From Streptomyces cadmiisoli (GTDB taxonomy: Bacteria > Actinomycetota > Actinomycetes > Streptomycetales > Streptomycetaceae): DNA of 64,000 bases. Numbering within the stretch: the first letter of the stretch is position 1; every line of letters begins with the position of its first letter. Positions 1 to 8,129 of the stretch are shown here, piece by piece. The translations under genes and the position numbers were made by a program. Under the pieces are notes generated by a model. The model made no database searches and had not been told where the DNA came from. It was given only the letters and a program-made list of their open reading frames with translations. The DNA lies in NCBI RefSeq assembly GCF_003261055.1, contig NZ_CP030073.1, positions 1,178,001-1,242,000 on the forward strand, given 5' to 3'.

Positions 1-797
1 TGCTGGCACAGTACGTACGTCACGGTGGCGGGCGGTGGCGCAACGTCCTGCACGACCTGCACCACCCCGGCCAGGGCTTCGCCCTCGCCTATGTGCCCAT
101 CATCGGGATGCTCGCCGCGGGACATGTGTTCCGTCACGGGGTGGACGCGGCCCGCTGGGGTTATGCCGTGTTCGCCGTCCTGGCCGCGGTCGTCGCCGCC
201 CGCCTGCTGGCGCACTGGGTCACGGGCGGTCTGGCCTCGGCGCCCCTGCACCCCGGCTACCTCCTGCCGGTGGTGTCCGCCCCCTTCATATCCAGCGCCA
301 CCGCCTCGACACTCGGCCTGCCGGAGGTCGCCGAGGCCACGTTCGCCGTCGGCGTCCTGTACTGGCTCGCGTTCGGCACCGTCATCCTCGGCGGTCTGGT
401 CGCCCACGGCGGCAAGATGCCGCCGCCGGCCCGTCCGACCCTCACGGTGCTGGTGATCCCGCCCGCCGTCGGCGGACTGGCCTGGACGGCGGCCCATCAC
501 GGCACCTTCGACGCCGTGGGTCAGGGCTTCGCCGGACTGCTGATCTTCACGCTCCTGGTCGTCGTGTTCCTTCTGCCGGACCTGCGCCAGCAGTCGTTCC
601 ACTACGGGTACTGGATCTTCTCCTTCCCCGTGGCGGCCGGCACCAACTTCCTCCTGCTGTGGCTCCGCGGAACCGATGTGCCCGGCTGGCGGCCGGTGTC
701 GTGGCTGCTGCTCGCCACGGTGAGCACGGCGTTCGTCGCGCTGTACGCGGCCACGCTCCGGCACGCACGCCGCAGCCGGACCGGCGCGGCCGCATAG
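1..797 (+). CDS. TDT/SLAC1-family transporter, 5' partial
   Basis: C-terminal part of a polytopic membrane protein; the reading frame is open from base 3, so the true start lies before the window. About 265 residues are visible. They form a run of hydrophobic segments broken by short polar loops, with family-like stretches such as HPGYLLPVVSAPFISS and FGTVILGGLVAHGG. This resembles the tellurite-resistance/dicarboxylate transporter (TDT, SLAC1/TehA) family, which moves anions or dicarboxylates across the cytoplasmic membrane. The protein ends in a basic tail (RHARRSRTGAAA). The substrate cannot be told from sequence. The next gene is a separately transcribed HxlR regulator, 123 bases downstream. 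Confidence 0.75.
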   Translation, partial: LAQYVRHGGGRWRNVLHDLHHPGQGFALAYVPIIGMLAAGHVFRHGVDAARWGYAVFAVLAAVVAARLLAHWVTGGLASAPLHPGYLLPVVSAPFISSATASTLGLPEVAEATFAVGVLYWLAFGTVILGGLVAHGGKMPPPARPTLTVLVIPPAVGGLAWTAAHHGTFDAVGQGFAGLLIFTLLVVVFLLPDLRQQSFHYGYWIFSFPVAAGTNFLLLWLRGTDVPGWRPVSWLLLATVSTAFVALYAATLRHARRSRTGAAA

Positions 798-920
798 ACG
801 CCGGGAGGCCGCCGGGCCCGACCGGCGGGGGTTTGCTCACCATGACGAGGCGGTTTAGATTCGCAACCACCACAGTGAGCGGAGTACGCCTCACAACGCC
901 GACTCAGGAGGGCCGTCGGA

Positions 921-1379
921 GTGCGCAGGACCACGTTTGCCGAAGCCCCGTGCCCGGTGGCCCGGTCGCTCGACCAGATCGGCGACTGGTGGTCGCTGCT
1001 GATCATCCGCGACGCACTCGACGGCGTACGGCGTTTCAGCGAGTTCCAGAAGAGTCTCGGCCTCGCCCGGAACATCCTGAGCACCCGGCTCGCCAAACTC
1101 GTCTCCCACGGCATCCTGCGCTCGCAGCCGGCCTCGGACGGCAGCGCGTACCAGGAATACGTCCTCACCGAGAAGGGCGAGTCGCTGCGCCTGGTGATCC
1201 AGGCGCTGCACCAGTGGGGCGGGGACTTCCTCTTCACCGAGGATGAGCAGCCCCCGCCGCTCGTGGAGAAAGTCACCGGTGAGCGTGTGGCCCGGCTCGA
1301 ACTCACACGGTCCGACGGACGGGTGCTGCACCCCGGCGAGGTCACGGTCCTCAAGCCCAGGCCGGCCAGCGACTCCTGA
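921..1379 (+). CDS. HxlR-family transcriptional regulator
   Basis: A 152-residue winged-helix regulator of the HxlR/MarR-like type. GTG start with AGGAGG at 906-911. The N-terminus has the family signature CPVARSLDQIGDWWSLLIIRDAL (written here only as a landmark, residues about 11-33), then the recognition region RRFSEFQKSLGLARNILSTR and a wing ending in YVLTEKG. HxlR proteins often sense electrophiles or redox state through a conserved N-terminal Cys, here Cys11 of CPVARSL. No divergent target is present: flanking genes lie on the same strand, so the regulon is unknown. The upstream gap (798-920) holds GCTCAC at 835-840 and GTGAGC at 875-880, a possible loose operator. Confidence 0.85.
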   Translation: MRRTTFAEAPCPVARSLDQIGDWWSLLIIRDALDGVRRFSEFQKSLGLARNILSTRLAKLVSHGILRSQPASDGSAYQEYVLTEKGESLRLVIQALHQWGGDFLFTEDEQPPPLVEKVTGERVARLELTRSDGRVLHPGEVTVLKPRPASDS

Positions 1380-1498
1380 ACCACCGGGGACACCGGACCC
1401 GGTACCACGCGGGTTCCCCCGCCCGGGGTCGGCCACGACGCCGGAGGGTCGGCGCAGTACCGTCGCACGCACGACGGGAAACGCTGGAAGAGGAAGCC

Positions 1499-2467
1499 AT
1501 GACCCGGAACGCGGTCGACGCCGCGCACGTCGAGGACGCGGTGCTCGCACGCGGCGCCCAGGCCGGTGACATCACCGCACTCGGTCTGCTGCTGGAACGG
1601 CACCGGGCCGGTATGCGGGCGGTGGCGCTGAGCATTCTGGGGCCGGGGCCCGACGTCGACGACGTGGTCCAGGACGCGGCCGTGACCGCGCTGCGCAGGG
1701 TGGGCGACGTCCGGGACCCGTCGGCGGTGGGCGCGTGGCTGCGGATGATCGTGCGCAACGCCTGCCGTTCCCTGGTGCGCGAATCCGTTGCCTTCCGCCC
1801 CCTCGACGATGTGCACGTGCCGGCCGGCGGCGTGGGTCCCGAGGAATGGCTGGAGCGCCACACGATGCGGGACTGGATCTGGGAGGCCGTCGAAAAGCTG
1901 TCCCCGACGCTGCGCCTGCCCCTGGTGCTGCGCCACTTCACCACCGGGGTGACCTCCTACGAGCGGATAGCGGAGGCCTGCGGGGTCCCGGTCGGCACGG
2001 TGCGGAGCCGGCTCAGTCAGGGCCGGGCCAAGCTCGCAAAGGCGCTCGCCGCCACCGCGGACGCGCCGCACGGCGACACCGAGCGGCGTGTCCGTGCCAG
2101 TCGTGTCGAGGCGCGCGAGACACTCGCCGCGGCCGAGAGCGGACGCTTCGGCGCGCTGCTGGCGGAGCGCTGGTCGCCCGAGATCGCCCTGTTCAGGGGC
2201 GACCGCCCGGTGGGCGGCCGGAGCTTCCTGGTGCGCGGCATGGACGGTGACCTGGAAGCCGGGGTGCGGCAGCGCCTGGTCCACGCCGTGGCCGGCCGGT
2301 CCCTGGTCGTCTGGGAGATGGATCTGCTCAACCCGCCCGACGACCCCGAGCACTGCCCGCCCTCGGTGGCCTGGCTGATGACACTGGACGACGCCGGTCG
2401 TCCGCACCGGCTGCGGCTCCTGCACCCCAGACCGGTGCCGGCCCTCCAGCCACCCACTCCCGCGTGA
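1499..2467 (+). CDS. RNA polymerase sigma factor (ECF type) with SnoaL-like C-terminal domain
   Basis: A 322-residue sigma-70 family factor. Sigma-2 lies at about residues 20-90 (DVDDVVQDAAVTALRRV, then GAWLRMIVRNACRSLVR) and sigma-4 at about 130-180 (LSPTLRLPLVLRHF, VGTVRSRLSQGRAKL). About 140 more residues follow and look like a SnoaL/NTF2-type extension, as in ECF groups that self-regulate through a fused C-terminal domain instead of an anti-sigma factor. It lacks the DGGG-type linker motif expected of the ECF41 group, so I do not assign it there. An alpha/beta hydrolase gene follows 85 bases later and is probably co-regulated. The SD-like GGAAG lies just before the ATG. Confidence 0.85.
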   Translation: MTRNAVDAAHVEDAVLARGAQAGDITALGLLLERHRAGMRAVALSILGPGPDVDDVVQDAAVTALRRVGDVRDPSAVGAWLRMIVRNACRSLVRESVAFRPLDDVHVPAGGVGPEEWLERHTMRDWIWEAVEKLSPTLRLPLVLRHFTTGVTSYERIAEACGVPVGTVRSRLSQGRAKLAKALAATADAPHGDTERRVRASRVEARETLAAAESGRFGALLAERWSPEIALFRGDRPVGGRSFLVRGMDGDLEAGVRQRLVHAVAGRSLVVWEMDLLNPPDDPEHCPPSVAWLMTLDDAGRPHRLRLLHPRPVPALQPPTPA

Positions 2468-2552
2468 CGGGCATCACTCACCTCGGATCGAACTTCGTCC
2501 CTTCTCCCGCGTCCTGCCGGTGTCATCGACACCCACCGGAGAAGGAAACACC

Positions 2553-3458
2553 ATGACCACCTCCCCGACCCGTGCGCTTGCGGCCGGAACACACACGGTC
2601 GAGATCGACGGGCTGGTGCAGCGCTACCACGTCCACGGCACGGGACCGGTGTGCGTCGCGCATTCCGGCGGACCGGGCATCGACTGGGAGTACCTGCGCA
2701 TGCCCGAGCTGGAGCGGTACCTGACGGTCGTCTACCCGGAGCCGGTCGGCAGCGGTGCCTCCGAGCGGCTGCCCTCCCACCCGCACGGCTACACCCGGGC
2801 CCGCTACAGCCGGTTCCTCGAAGCGCTGACCGAGCATCTCGGCCTCCCCCGGGTGCACCTCCTGGGTCATTCGCACGGCGGCTTCGTCGCCCAGTACCAC
2901 GCCCTGCGCCGCCCCGAGCAGGTCGCCGGGGTGATCCTCTACGAGAGCGCGCCGCTGACCGGTCCCGAGCACGCCGCCGAGGCCATGCGCCTGGTGGAGT
3001 CGTTCGCCGAGCGCAACGCCGGTCATCCCGAACTCCCCGAGGTGCTGGCCGCCTTCCAGGCCATCCCCGCCATCTCCGACGACGCGCAGATGACGGCGGT
3101 CGTCAGGGGGCTGGTTCCCGCCTACCTCGCGGACTACTGGGGCCGGGAGCGGGAGTTCGCCCCGATGCGGGCCTCCGTACGCGGCAACCACATCTCCGGA
3201 CTGGACGAGAACCTGGTCCCGGAGGTCATCGACGACCGTGCGGACCTCGGCTCGCTCACCGTACCGACGCTGGTCGTCGTCGGCCGCCACGACGTCGTCT
3301 GCGGTGTGCGGTGGGCCGAGGAACTGCACCGGCGGATCCCGGGTTCGCAGCTTCTGGTACTGGAGCAGAGCGGCCACTTCGGCCACATCGAGGAGCCGGA
3401 GGCCTTCTCGCGGGCTGTGACGGATTTCGTGACGGCCACGCTGCACACCACCGCGTGA
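2553..3458 (+). CDS. alpha/beta hydrolase, prolyl-aminopeptidase-like
   Basis: A 301-residue cytoplasmic alpha/beta-fold hydrolase. The start is the ATG after GGAGAAGGAAACACC; an upstream in-frame GTG at 2520 has no good ribosome site. Visible features are the oxyanion region HSGGPGIDWEYL, the nucleophile elbow GHSHGG (Ser about residue 109), an acid near VVVGRHDVVC and the catalytic His in QSGHFGHIEEPE. The HSGGPG motif points to the proline iminopeptidase/haloalkane-type subgroup. It has no signal peptide. It sits directly behind the SnoaL-tailed sigma factor gene and likely belongs to its target set. The substrate is unknown. Confidence 0.85.
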   Translation: MTTSPTRALAAGTHTVEIDGLVQRYHVHGTGPVCVAHSGGPGIDWEYLRMPELERYLTVVYPEPVGSGASERLPSHPHGYTRARYSRFLEALTEHLGLPRVHLLGHSHGGFVAQYHALRRPEQVAGVILYESAPLTGPEHAAEAMRLVESFAERNAGHPELPEVLAAFQAIPAISDDAQMTAVVRGLVPAYLADYWGREREFAPMRASVRGNHISGLDENLVPEVIDDRADLGSLTVPTLVVVGRHDVVCGVRWAEELHRRIPGSQLLVLEQSGHFGHIEEPEAFSRAVTDFVTATLHTTA

Positions 3459-3622
3459 CCCCTCGTCCGCCTCGTTCAGGTGGCAGGGCCGATTCGCGGA
3501 TTCCCCAGGGTGTGAAGCGGTCCGGGGCACGGTGCGCGGGGTCCCCGGCAGCCACGCCGCCCGGTGTGTCCCGATCGGCAGCCGTGGCGACCTGATCGAG
3601 CAGGCGGCGGCTCCGGGCGTGA

Positions 3623-3662
3623 CGCCGTGCCGACCGGTCACTCCCGACCGGGCGGCACGGCG
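3623..3662. terminator. hairpin between convergent genes
   Basis: A perfect 10-bp inverted repeat, CGCCGTGCCG (3623-3632) and CGGCACGGCG (3653-3662), lies between the convergent hydrolase and MFS genes. It is a likely bidirectional factor-independent terminator of the U-less actinobacterial kind. Confidence 0.55.
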
Positions 3663-3743
3663 CGAAGCGTTTCCCTCCTGCGCGGGCGGCTCGTGAAGGT
3701 GTCGGCCCCTCGCGGGCCGTCCGGGAACCGGCGTCCGTGCCGC

Positions 3744-5159
3744 TCACGGGGTGTTCCTGCCACGGCGGGCAGACGTCGAGGCCGCGTCGCCCGGCAGCCG
3801 CGACTCGGCCGGGGCGGCGTCCGTTGCGCCGTCCGCGCGGCCGGCAGCGCCGCGACGGCGGGTGCCGCCGCCCGCGCCGTACCGACGGGTGCCGCTGCCC
3901 CCGCCGCGATGGCGGGCGAGCAGGACGACGACGGCGCCCAGCAGGGCCAGCACGACCACGGCGAACCACGCCGTCGCGGTGGTCACGGGCAGGAAGCGGG
4001 TGGCCACACCGAGGCCGACGGGGAGCAGGGCCAGACCGAGGTAGGAGGCGAGGAAGACACCGGCGAGGGCTTCGCCGCGCCGGCTCGGGGCGGCCGTGGC
4101 TGCCACATGGCCGACGGCGGCCTTGAACAGCACCCCGGCCCCTACGCCCGAGATGATCGCGGCGAGCAGGAACAGGACCAGGCTGCCGAGGTGCACGCCG
4201 ATCGCGACCGCGGCGATGCCCACGGCCTGGGCGACCAGCCCGATCGCCCACCTGGACCGGTCGCCGAGGCGGCCGGTGAGCACCTGGGCCGTCGCGGCCG
4301 CGCCGAAGACGGTGAACACGACGAGCCCGGCCAGCGCGCGCGACGGATGGTGCAAGGTCTCACCGACGAATCCCGGGGCCAGCGAGGTGAACAGCCCGAA
4401 GACCGCCATGGAGGTGAATCCGGCCGCCGCCGCCAGCGGGTATCCAGGCTCCCTGAGCCCCGCGACGACCCGCTGGGGACGGTACGCCGGACGGGCCGCC
4501 GACCGGTCGACGGTCTCCGGTGCCAGTGCCACGGCGGCGACGCCGGCCAGCAGCAGCACTCCGAAGACGACATACGGCAGGTGCAGCGGCGCACCGAAAT
4601 ACTGGGCGAGCGCTCCCGCGACGAGGGGGCCGAGCCCGAGACCGCCGATGTTGGCCGCGGTCGAGACGATCTCGAAGCGCCGCGTCGACGCGCCGGGCCG
4701 CTGCGCCGCGTGCAGGTCCTGCAGATGGGCGGTGGCTGCGGCCGTGAGGACGCCGACACCGAGACCGGTGACGAACCGCGCCACGATCAGGACCGGCAGC
4801 GAGTGCCCGGCGAGGAAGAGCCCGGCCGCGATCACCTCGGCCACCAGCGCCGCGGTCAGGGCCTTCTTCCGGCCGATCTGGTCCGATATGTGCCCCACGA
4901 GCAGCAGGCTGGTGAGCACACCGACGGCGTAGACGGCGAACACGACGGTGACGGTGAAGGACGAGAAGCCGTCGCGGGCCTGGTAGAGCGGATAGAGCGG
5001 CGTGGGAACGGTGGAGAACGCCATGGCCGTGACGAACACGGCGGCGATCGTCCAGAACCCGGAGCGGTGCCGGCGCGCGGCGCCCACCACCGGCAGCGCC
5101 GGTGCGCCGTGAGCGGTGGCACGGCGAGGCCAGTGGCGGACGGCCATCGTCATCGGCAT
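3744..5159 (-). CDS. MFS transporter
   Basis: A 471-residue major facilitator protein with about 12 hydrophobic segments. The MFS loop 2-3 signature is clear (LLVGHISDQIGRKKAL), and a second copy-like loop reads TGRLGDRSRWA after segment 8. The chosen ATG (5159) follows GGAG with a 7-base spacer; a frame upstream adds 20 unlikely residues. The long basic, Gly/Arg/Ala-rich C-terminal tail (about 60 residues) is poorly conserved-looking and probably cytoplasmic. It is divergent from a LysR regulator 147 bases away, with an inverted repeat in between, so LysR control of efflux or uptake is likely. The substrate is unknown; drug-type efflux is the usual guess for this layout. Confidence 0.85.
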   Translation of the reverse strand: MPMTMAVRHWPRRATAHGAPALPVVGAARRHRSGFWTIAAVFVTAMAFSTVPTPLYPLYQARDGFSSFTVTVVFAVYAVGVLTSLLLVGHISDQIGRKKALTAALVAEVIAAGLFLAGHSLPVLIVARFVTGLGVGVLTAAATAHLQDLHAAQRPGASTRRFEIVSTAANIGGLGLGPLVAGALAQYFGAPLHLPYVVFGVLLLAGVAAVALAPETVDRSAARPAYRPQRVVAGLREPGYPLAAAAGFTSMAVFGLFTSLAPGFVGETLHHPSRALAGLVVFTVFGAAATAQVLTGRLGDRSRWAIGLVAQAVGIAAVAIGVHLGSLVLFLLAAIISGVGAGVLFKAAVGHVAATAAPSRRGEALAGVFLASYLGLALLPVGLGVATRFLPVTTATAWFAVVVLALLGAVVVLLARHRGGGSGTRRYGAGGGTRRRGAAGRADGATDAAPAESRLPGDAASTSARRGRNTP

Positions 5160-5243
5160 GGCAGCACTCCGTCCCTCGGTGTCCGAACCGGCGGCCTCCG
5201 CACCGCCTACCTGTGCCAACGCTCACCCGGGGCCGCCGTTTCC

Positions 5244-5280
5244 CCTCCGGAGGAGATGAATGGAGATGATGGTTATCTCC
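5244..5280. promoter_or_regulatory. candidate LysR operator between MFS and LysR genes
   Basis: Perfect inverted repeat GGAGAT (5262-5267), seven bases, ATCTCC (5275-5280), preceded by the palindrome CCTCCGGAGG (5244-5253). It lies 27 bases before the LysR start and about 100 bases before the MFS start. Divergent LysR-target pairs normally share one such site. No binding data are implied. Confidence 0.55.
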
Positions 5281-5306
5281 CGAAGGGACAACCGAAGGAG
5301 CCGGCC

Positions 5307-6167
5307 ATGGAGCTTCGGCAACTGGAGGTCGTCGTCGCGGTCGCCGAGGAGGGCGGGTTCAGCGCCGCGGCCCGGCGGCTGCACGTGGTGCAGTCCGCCG
5401 TCTCCAGCACGGTCCGGGCCCTGGAGCGCGAGCTGAACGTGCTGTTGTTCCAGCGCACCACGCACCGGGTCTCGCTCACGCCCGTGGGAGAGGCCTTCCT
5501 GCCGGCTGCCCGGGCCACCCTGGAGGCCGCGGAGCAGGCCCGCGCGGCGGTCGAACGCGCACAGGGCGAACTGCGCGGCGAGATCACCGTCGGTGTGATG
5601 CAGGGCCTCTACGGCGGCCTCGCGCCGGCTCTGGCCGAGTTCCACCGCGAACACCCCGGCGTCGTGCTGCGACTGTGCCAGGCACCCGCCGCCGAGATTC
5701 CGCACGCCCTGCGCAGGGGCACCGTGGACCTGGCCGTCGTCGCGCTCGACACTCCGCAGCCGCGCGGCCTGGCCACCCGTCTGCTGTCCCGGGAGGAAAT
5801 GGTGCTCGTGACTCCACCGGGTGCCGTGTCACAGCCGCTGCGGCCGGTGACCCTGGCCGAGGCGGCCCGTCTCCCCCTGGTGGACTTCCCGCCGAGCTGG
5901 GCGGTCCGGGTCGAGGTCGACCGGGCCTTTCGCGCCGCGTCCCTCGAACACACCGCCACTTTCGAGGTCAACGACATCCTGGCGGCCACCGATCTGGTCC
6001 GGCACGGCCTGGGTGTGTGCATCATGCCGCCGTCGCTGGCGGCGCGCTTCCCCGAACTGCCGCTGCGCCTCTTCCGGCCGCCGGCGCCGGCCTGGACGGT
6101 GGGAGTCGTGCACCCGCGCGGTGACCTGCCGCCTGCCGTCGCCGCGCTCCTGCGGCACATCCGATGA
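5307..6167 (+). CDS. LysR-family transcriptional regulator
   Basis: A 286-residue LysR regulator, normal length for the family. The ATG at 5307 follows AAGGAG at 5295-5300; the frame is open much further upstream, but that part is antisense to the MFS gene. The HTH lies at residues about 3-60 (FSAAARRLHVVQSAVSSTVR, then LLFQRTTHRVSLTPVGEAFL). The effector-binding domain follows, with typical ITVGVMQG and DILAATDLVRHGLGV stretches. It probably represses or activates the divergent MFS gene and its own promoter through the inverted repeat at 5262-5280. The ligand is unknown. Confidence 0.9.
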   Translation: MELRQLEVVVAVAEEGGFSAAARRLHVVQSAVSSTVRALERELNVLLFQRTTHRVSLTPVGEAFLPAARATLEAAEQARAAVERAQGELRGEITVGVMQGLYGGLAPALAEFHREHPGVVLRLCQAPAAEIPHALRRGTVDLAVVALDTPQPRGLATRLLSREEMVLVTPPGAVSQPLRPVTLAEAARLPLVDFPPSWAVRVEVDRAFRAASLEHTATFEVNDILAATDLVRHGLGVCIMPPSLAARFPELPLRLFRPPAPAWTVGVVHPRGDLPPAVAALLRHIR

Positions 6168-6182
6168 ACGGTGCGCCCTGTC

Positions 6183-6220
6183 CCGCACGGAACCGGGTCT
6201 GCCGCACGGAACCGGGTCTG
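6183..6220 (+). repeat. tandem 19-bp duplication
   Basis: Two exact, adjacent copies of a 19-bp unit (6183-6201 and 6202-6220, unit beginning CCGCACGGAACC). They sit in the 319-base gap between the LysR gene and the SDR gene. Nothing else is evident in that gap apart from the ribosome site of the next gene. Probably a slippage product. Confidence 0.7.
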
Positions 6221-6486
6221 CCCCTCCGGCCGAGCCCGGCCTCCTCGTGGTGACGGAGGCGGCGCCACCCGCCGAACCGGCCGCTCTCCAGTGAACTCCC
6301 CCTGGAACCAGGCAACTTGGAGACGCGTCACCGGATCCCGCCGCCTCGACGGAACGGGCGGGTACGGACGTCCGGGGAGCCCGCGGGGTGTCACGGAAGG
6401 GCCGGACCGGTCGGCAGGCGGTCCGCACAGGTGCGCGTGACAATTGGGCGGGGGCCGGCAACCGGGGGCGGCGATCGGAGGCGCGG

Positions 6487-7239
6487 ATGACGGCCGGCGA
6501 ACTGAACCACGGACCCCCTGACCTCGCGGATCAGACGGTCGTGGTGATCGGCGCCAGCGCCGGCATCGGGCTGGAGACAGCCCGCCAGGTGCGCGCGGAA
6601 GGCGGCCGGGTGGTGATGGTGGGCCGCAACGCCGAACGGCTGGAGCAGGCGGCGCGGGAGCTCGACCCACTCGCCACGGCGGCTTTCGACGTCGCGGACA
6701 CCGAGCGGCTCAGACGGTTCTTCCAGGAACTGCCGGGTCCGGTCGACCACGTCATGGTCACGGCCGGTGCCCCTTCGTACACCCCCCTGGAAGACCTGGA
6801 CCTCGCTGCCGCTCCTCGCGAATTCGGCGAACGCCTCGCCGTGACGCTCGCCGTCGCTCTGTGCAGCCGCGACCAGGTCCGAGCCGGGGGCACGCTGCTG
6901 TTCATGGGCGGCACCGGCGGTCGGCGGCCCGGCGTCGGCCTGACCGTGGTGTCCGCCCTGACCGCCGCGCTGCCCGCCCTGGTCGCCAACCTGGCACTCG
7001 AACTGGCGCCGATCCGGGTGAACCTCATCGCCGCAGGATTCGTCGACACCCCGCTGTCGGCCGCACTCCTCGGCGACCGGTTGGAGGCCCGACGTGAGGA
7101 CCTGCGCGCCAGGCTGCCCATCCGCCGGGTCGTCGGCCCGGCCGACGTCGCGGCGCTCGCCGTGCACATCATGCGCAACGAAGCGCTCACCGGTGCGACG
7201 TACGACATCGACGGGGGCCAGCAGTTGCTCCCGCACTGA
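6487..7239 (+). CDS. SDR-fold protein lacking the catalytic Tyr-Lys pair
   Basis: A 250-residue Rossmann-fold protein. ATG 6487 follows GGAGG at 6477-6481. The cofactor loop is intact (VVVIGASAGIGLETARQ) and VGRN follows beta-2, as in NADP-using classical SDRs. DIDGGQ near the C-terminus is the usual SDR ending. The active-site YxxxK is absent: the matching stretch reads TVVSALTAALPALVANLALELAPIRVN in sense, with no Tyr or Lys at those positions, and the catalytic Ser region reads MGGTGG. It may be a non-canonical reductase or a cofactor-binding protein without classical catalysis. It is followed 144 bases later by a cysteine hydrolase gene. Confidence 0.8.
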   Translation: MTAGELNHGPPDLADQTVVVIGASAGIGLETARQVRAEGGRVVMVGRNAERLEQAARELDPLATAAFDVADTERLRRFFQELPGPVDHVMVTAGAPSYTPLEDLDLAAAPREFGERLAVTLAVALCSRDQVRAGGTLLFMGGTGGRRPGVGLTVVSALTAALPALVANLALELAPIRVNLIAAGFVDTPLSAALLGDRLEARREDLRARLPIRRVVGPADVAALAVHIMRNEALTGATYDIDGGQQLLPH

Positions 7240-7383
7240 CCCCGGGGGACGGGCACAGTGAGTCCGTCCGATGTCGGCGGGCGACGACGCGGGCGGCCGG
7301 ACGCTCAGCTTTTGACGCCGCAGACAGCCGGGGTGATGCTGCCAGGGGGAAGTTGCTCGTCTCCGGGATACCGAGGAGCACAC

Positions 7384-8019
7384 GTGGCCCAGATGTACGA
7401 CCCGCGCCATACGGCGGTTCTGCTGGTCGATCCCTACAACGATTTCATCTCCGAGGGCGGAAAGGCCTGGCCGCGCGTGGAGTCCGTGGCGCAACAGGTC
7501 GGGCTGCTGGACAACCTGCGCGCCGTGGTGGGTGCCGCCCGCGCGACCGGTGTGCAGGTGGTGTTCGTCCCGCATCGCCGTTGGGAGCCGGGCGACTACG
7601 AGACCTGGGACCATCCCAATCCGACGCAGGTCAGCATCATGGAACGGCACAGTTTCGCGCGCGGCACCTGGGGCGGGGAGTTCCACCCCGACTTCCAGCC
7701 GCAGCCGGAGGACGTGGTGGTCCATGAACACTGGGCGCAGAGCGGGTTCGCGAACACCGACCTGGACATGCGGCTCAAGCAGCGCGGCATCACGCACGTG
7801 GTGGCGATCGGACTGCTGGCGAACACCTGCATCGAGTCCACCGGACGCTTCGCCATGGAGCTCGGCTACCACGTGACGCTGGTCCGCGACGCCACCGCGG
7901 CGTTCCTCCCCGAGATGATGCACGCCGCGCACGAGCTGAACGGCCCCACCTTCGCTCACGCCATCGTCACCACGGCGGAGCTCGTCGAGGCGTTCGGCGA
8001 AGCGCGCTCCGGCATCTGA
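7384..8019 (+). CDS. isochorismatase-like cysteine hydrolase
   Basis: A 211-residue isochorismatase-superfamily protein. GTG 7384 is chosen because GAGGAG (7373-7378) is 5 bases upstream; an ATG at 7393 is the alternative. The catalytic Asp is in LLVDPYNDF and the nucleophile Cys in LLANTCIEST. The third catalytic residue, usually Lys six positions before the conserved Phe, is His here (EHWAQSGF). Members hydrolyse amides or imides such as nicotinamide, N-carbamoyl compounds or isochorismate. The substrate is not inferable. It lies downstream of the SDR gene on the same strand and ends at a strong palindrome shared with the convergent crotonase gene. Confidence 0.85.
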   Translation: MAQMYDPRHTAVLLVDPYNDFISEGGKAWPRVESVAQQVGLLDNLRAVVGAARATGVQVVFVPHRRWEPGDYETWDHPNPTQVSIMERHSFARGTWGGEFHPDFQPQPEDVVVHEHWAQSGFANTDLDMRLKQRGITHVVAIGLLANTCIESTGRFAMELGYHVTLVRDATAAFLPEMMHAAHELNGPTFAHAIVTTAELVEAFGEARSGI

Positions 8020-8058
8020 CCGGGTGGGCATCGCGCGAAGCCGTGGTCGTCAGGCGCC

Positions 8059-8078
8059 GTCGTCCGGCGCCGGACGAC
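8059..8078. terminator. perfect 20-bp palindrome between convergent genes
   Basis: GTCGTCCGGC followed directly by its reverse complement (8059-8078), flanked by further complementary bases (GGTCGTC and GACGACC). It lies between the cysteine hydrolase and the crotonase genes and is probably a bidirectional terminator. Confidence 0.5.
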
Positions 8079-8129
8079 CACCCGCCGTCCCGAGGTGAGC
8101 CCGCCGGGCCCGCCGTGACTACCGCGACG

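Noticed and set aside
6389..6412. TGTCACG upstream of the SDR at 6487
   Set aside because: No NGTC at 16 bases; the nearest GGTC is at the wrong spacing.
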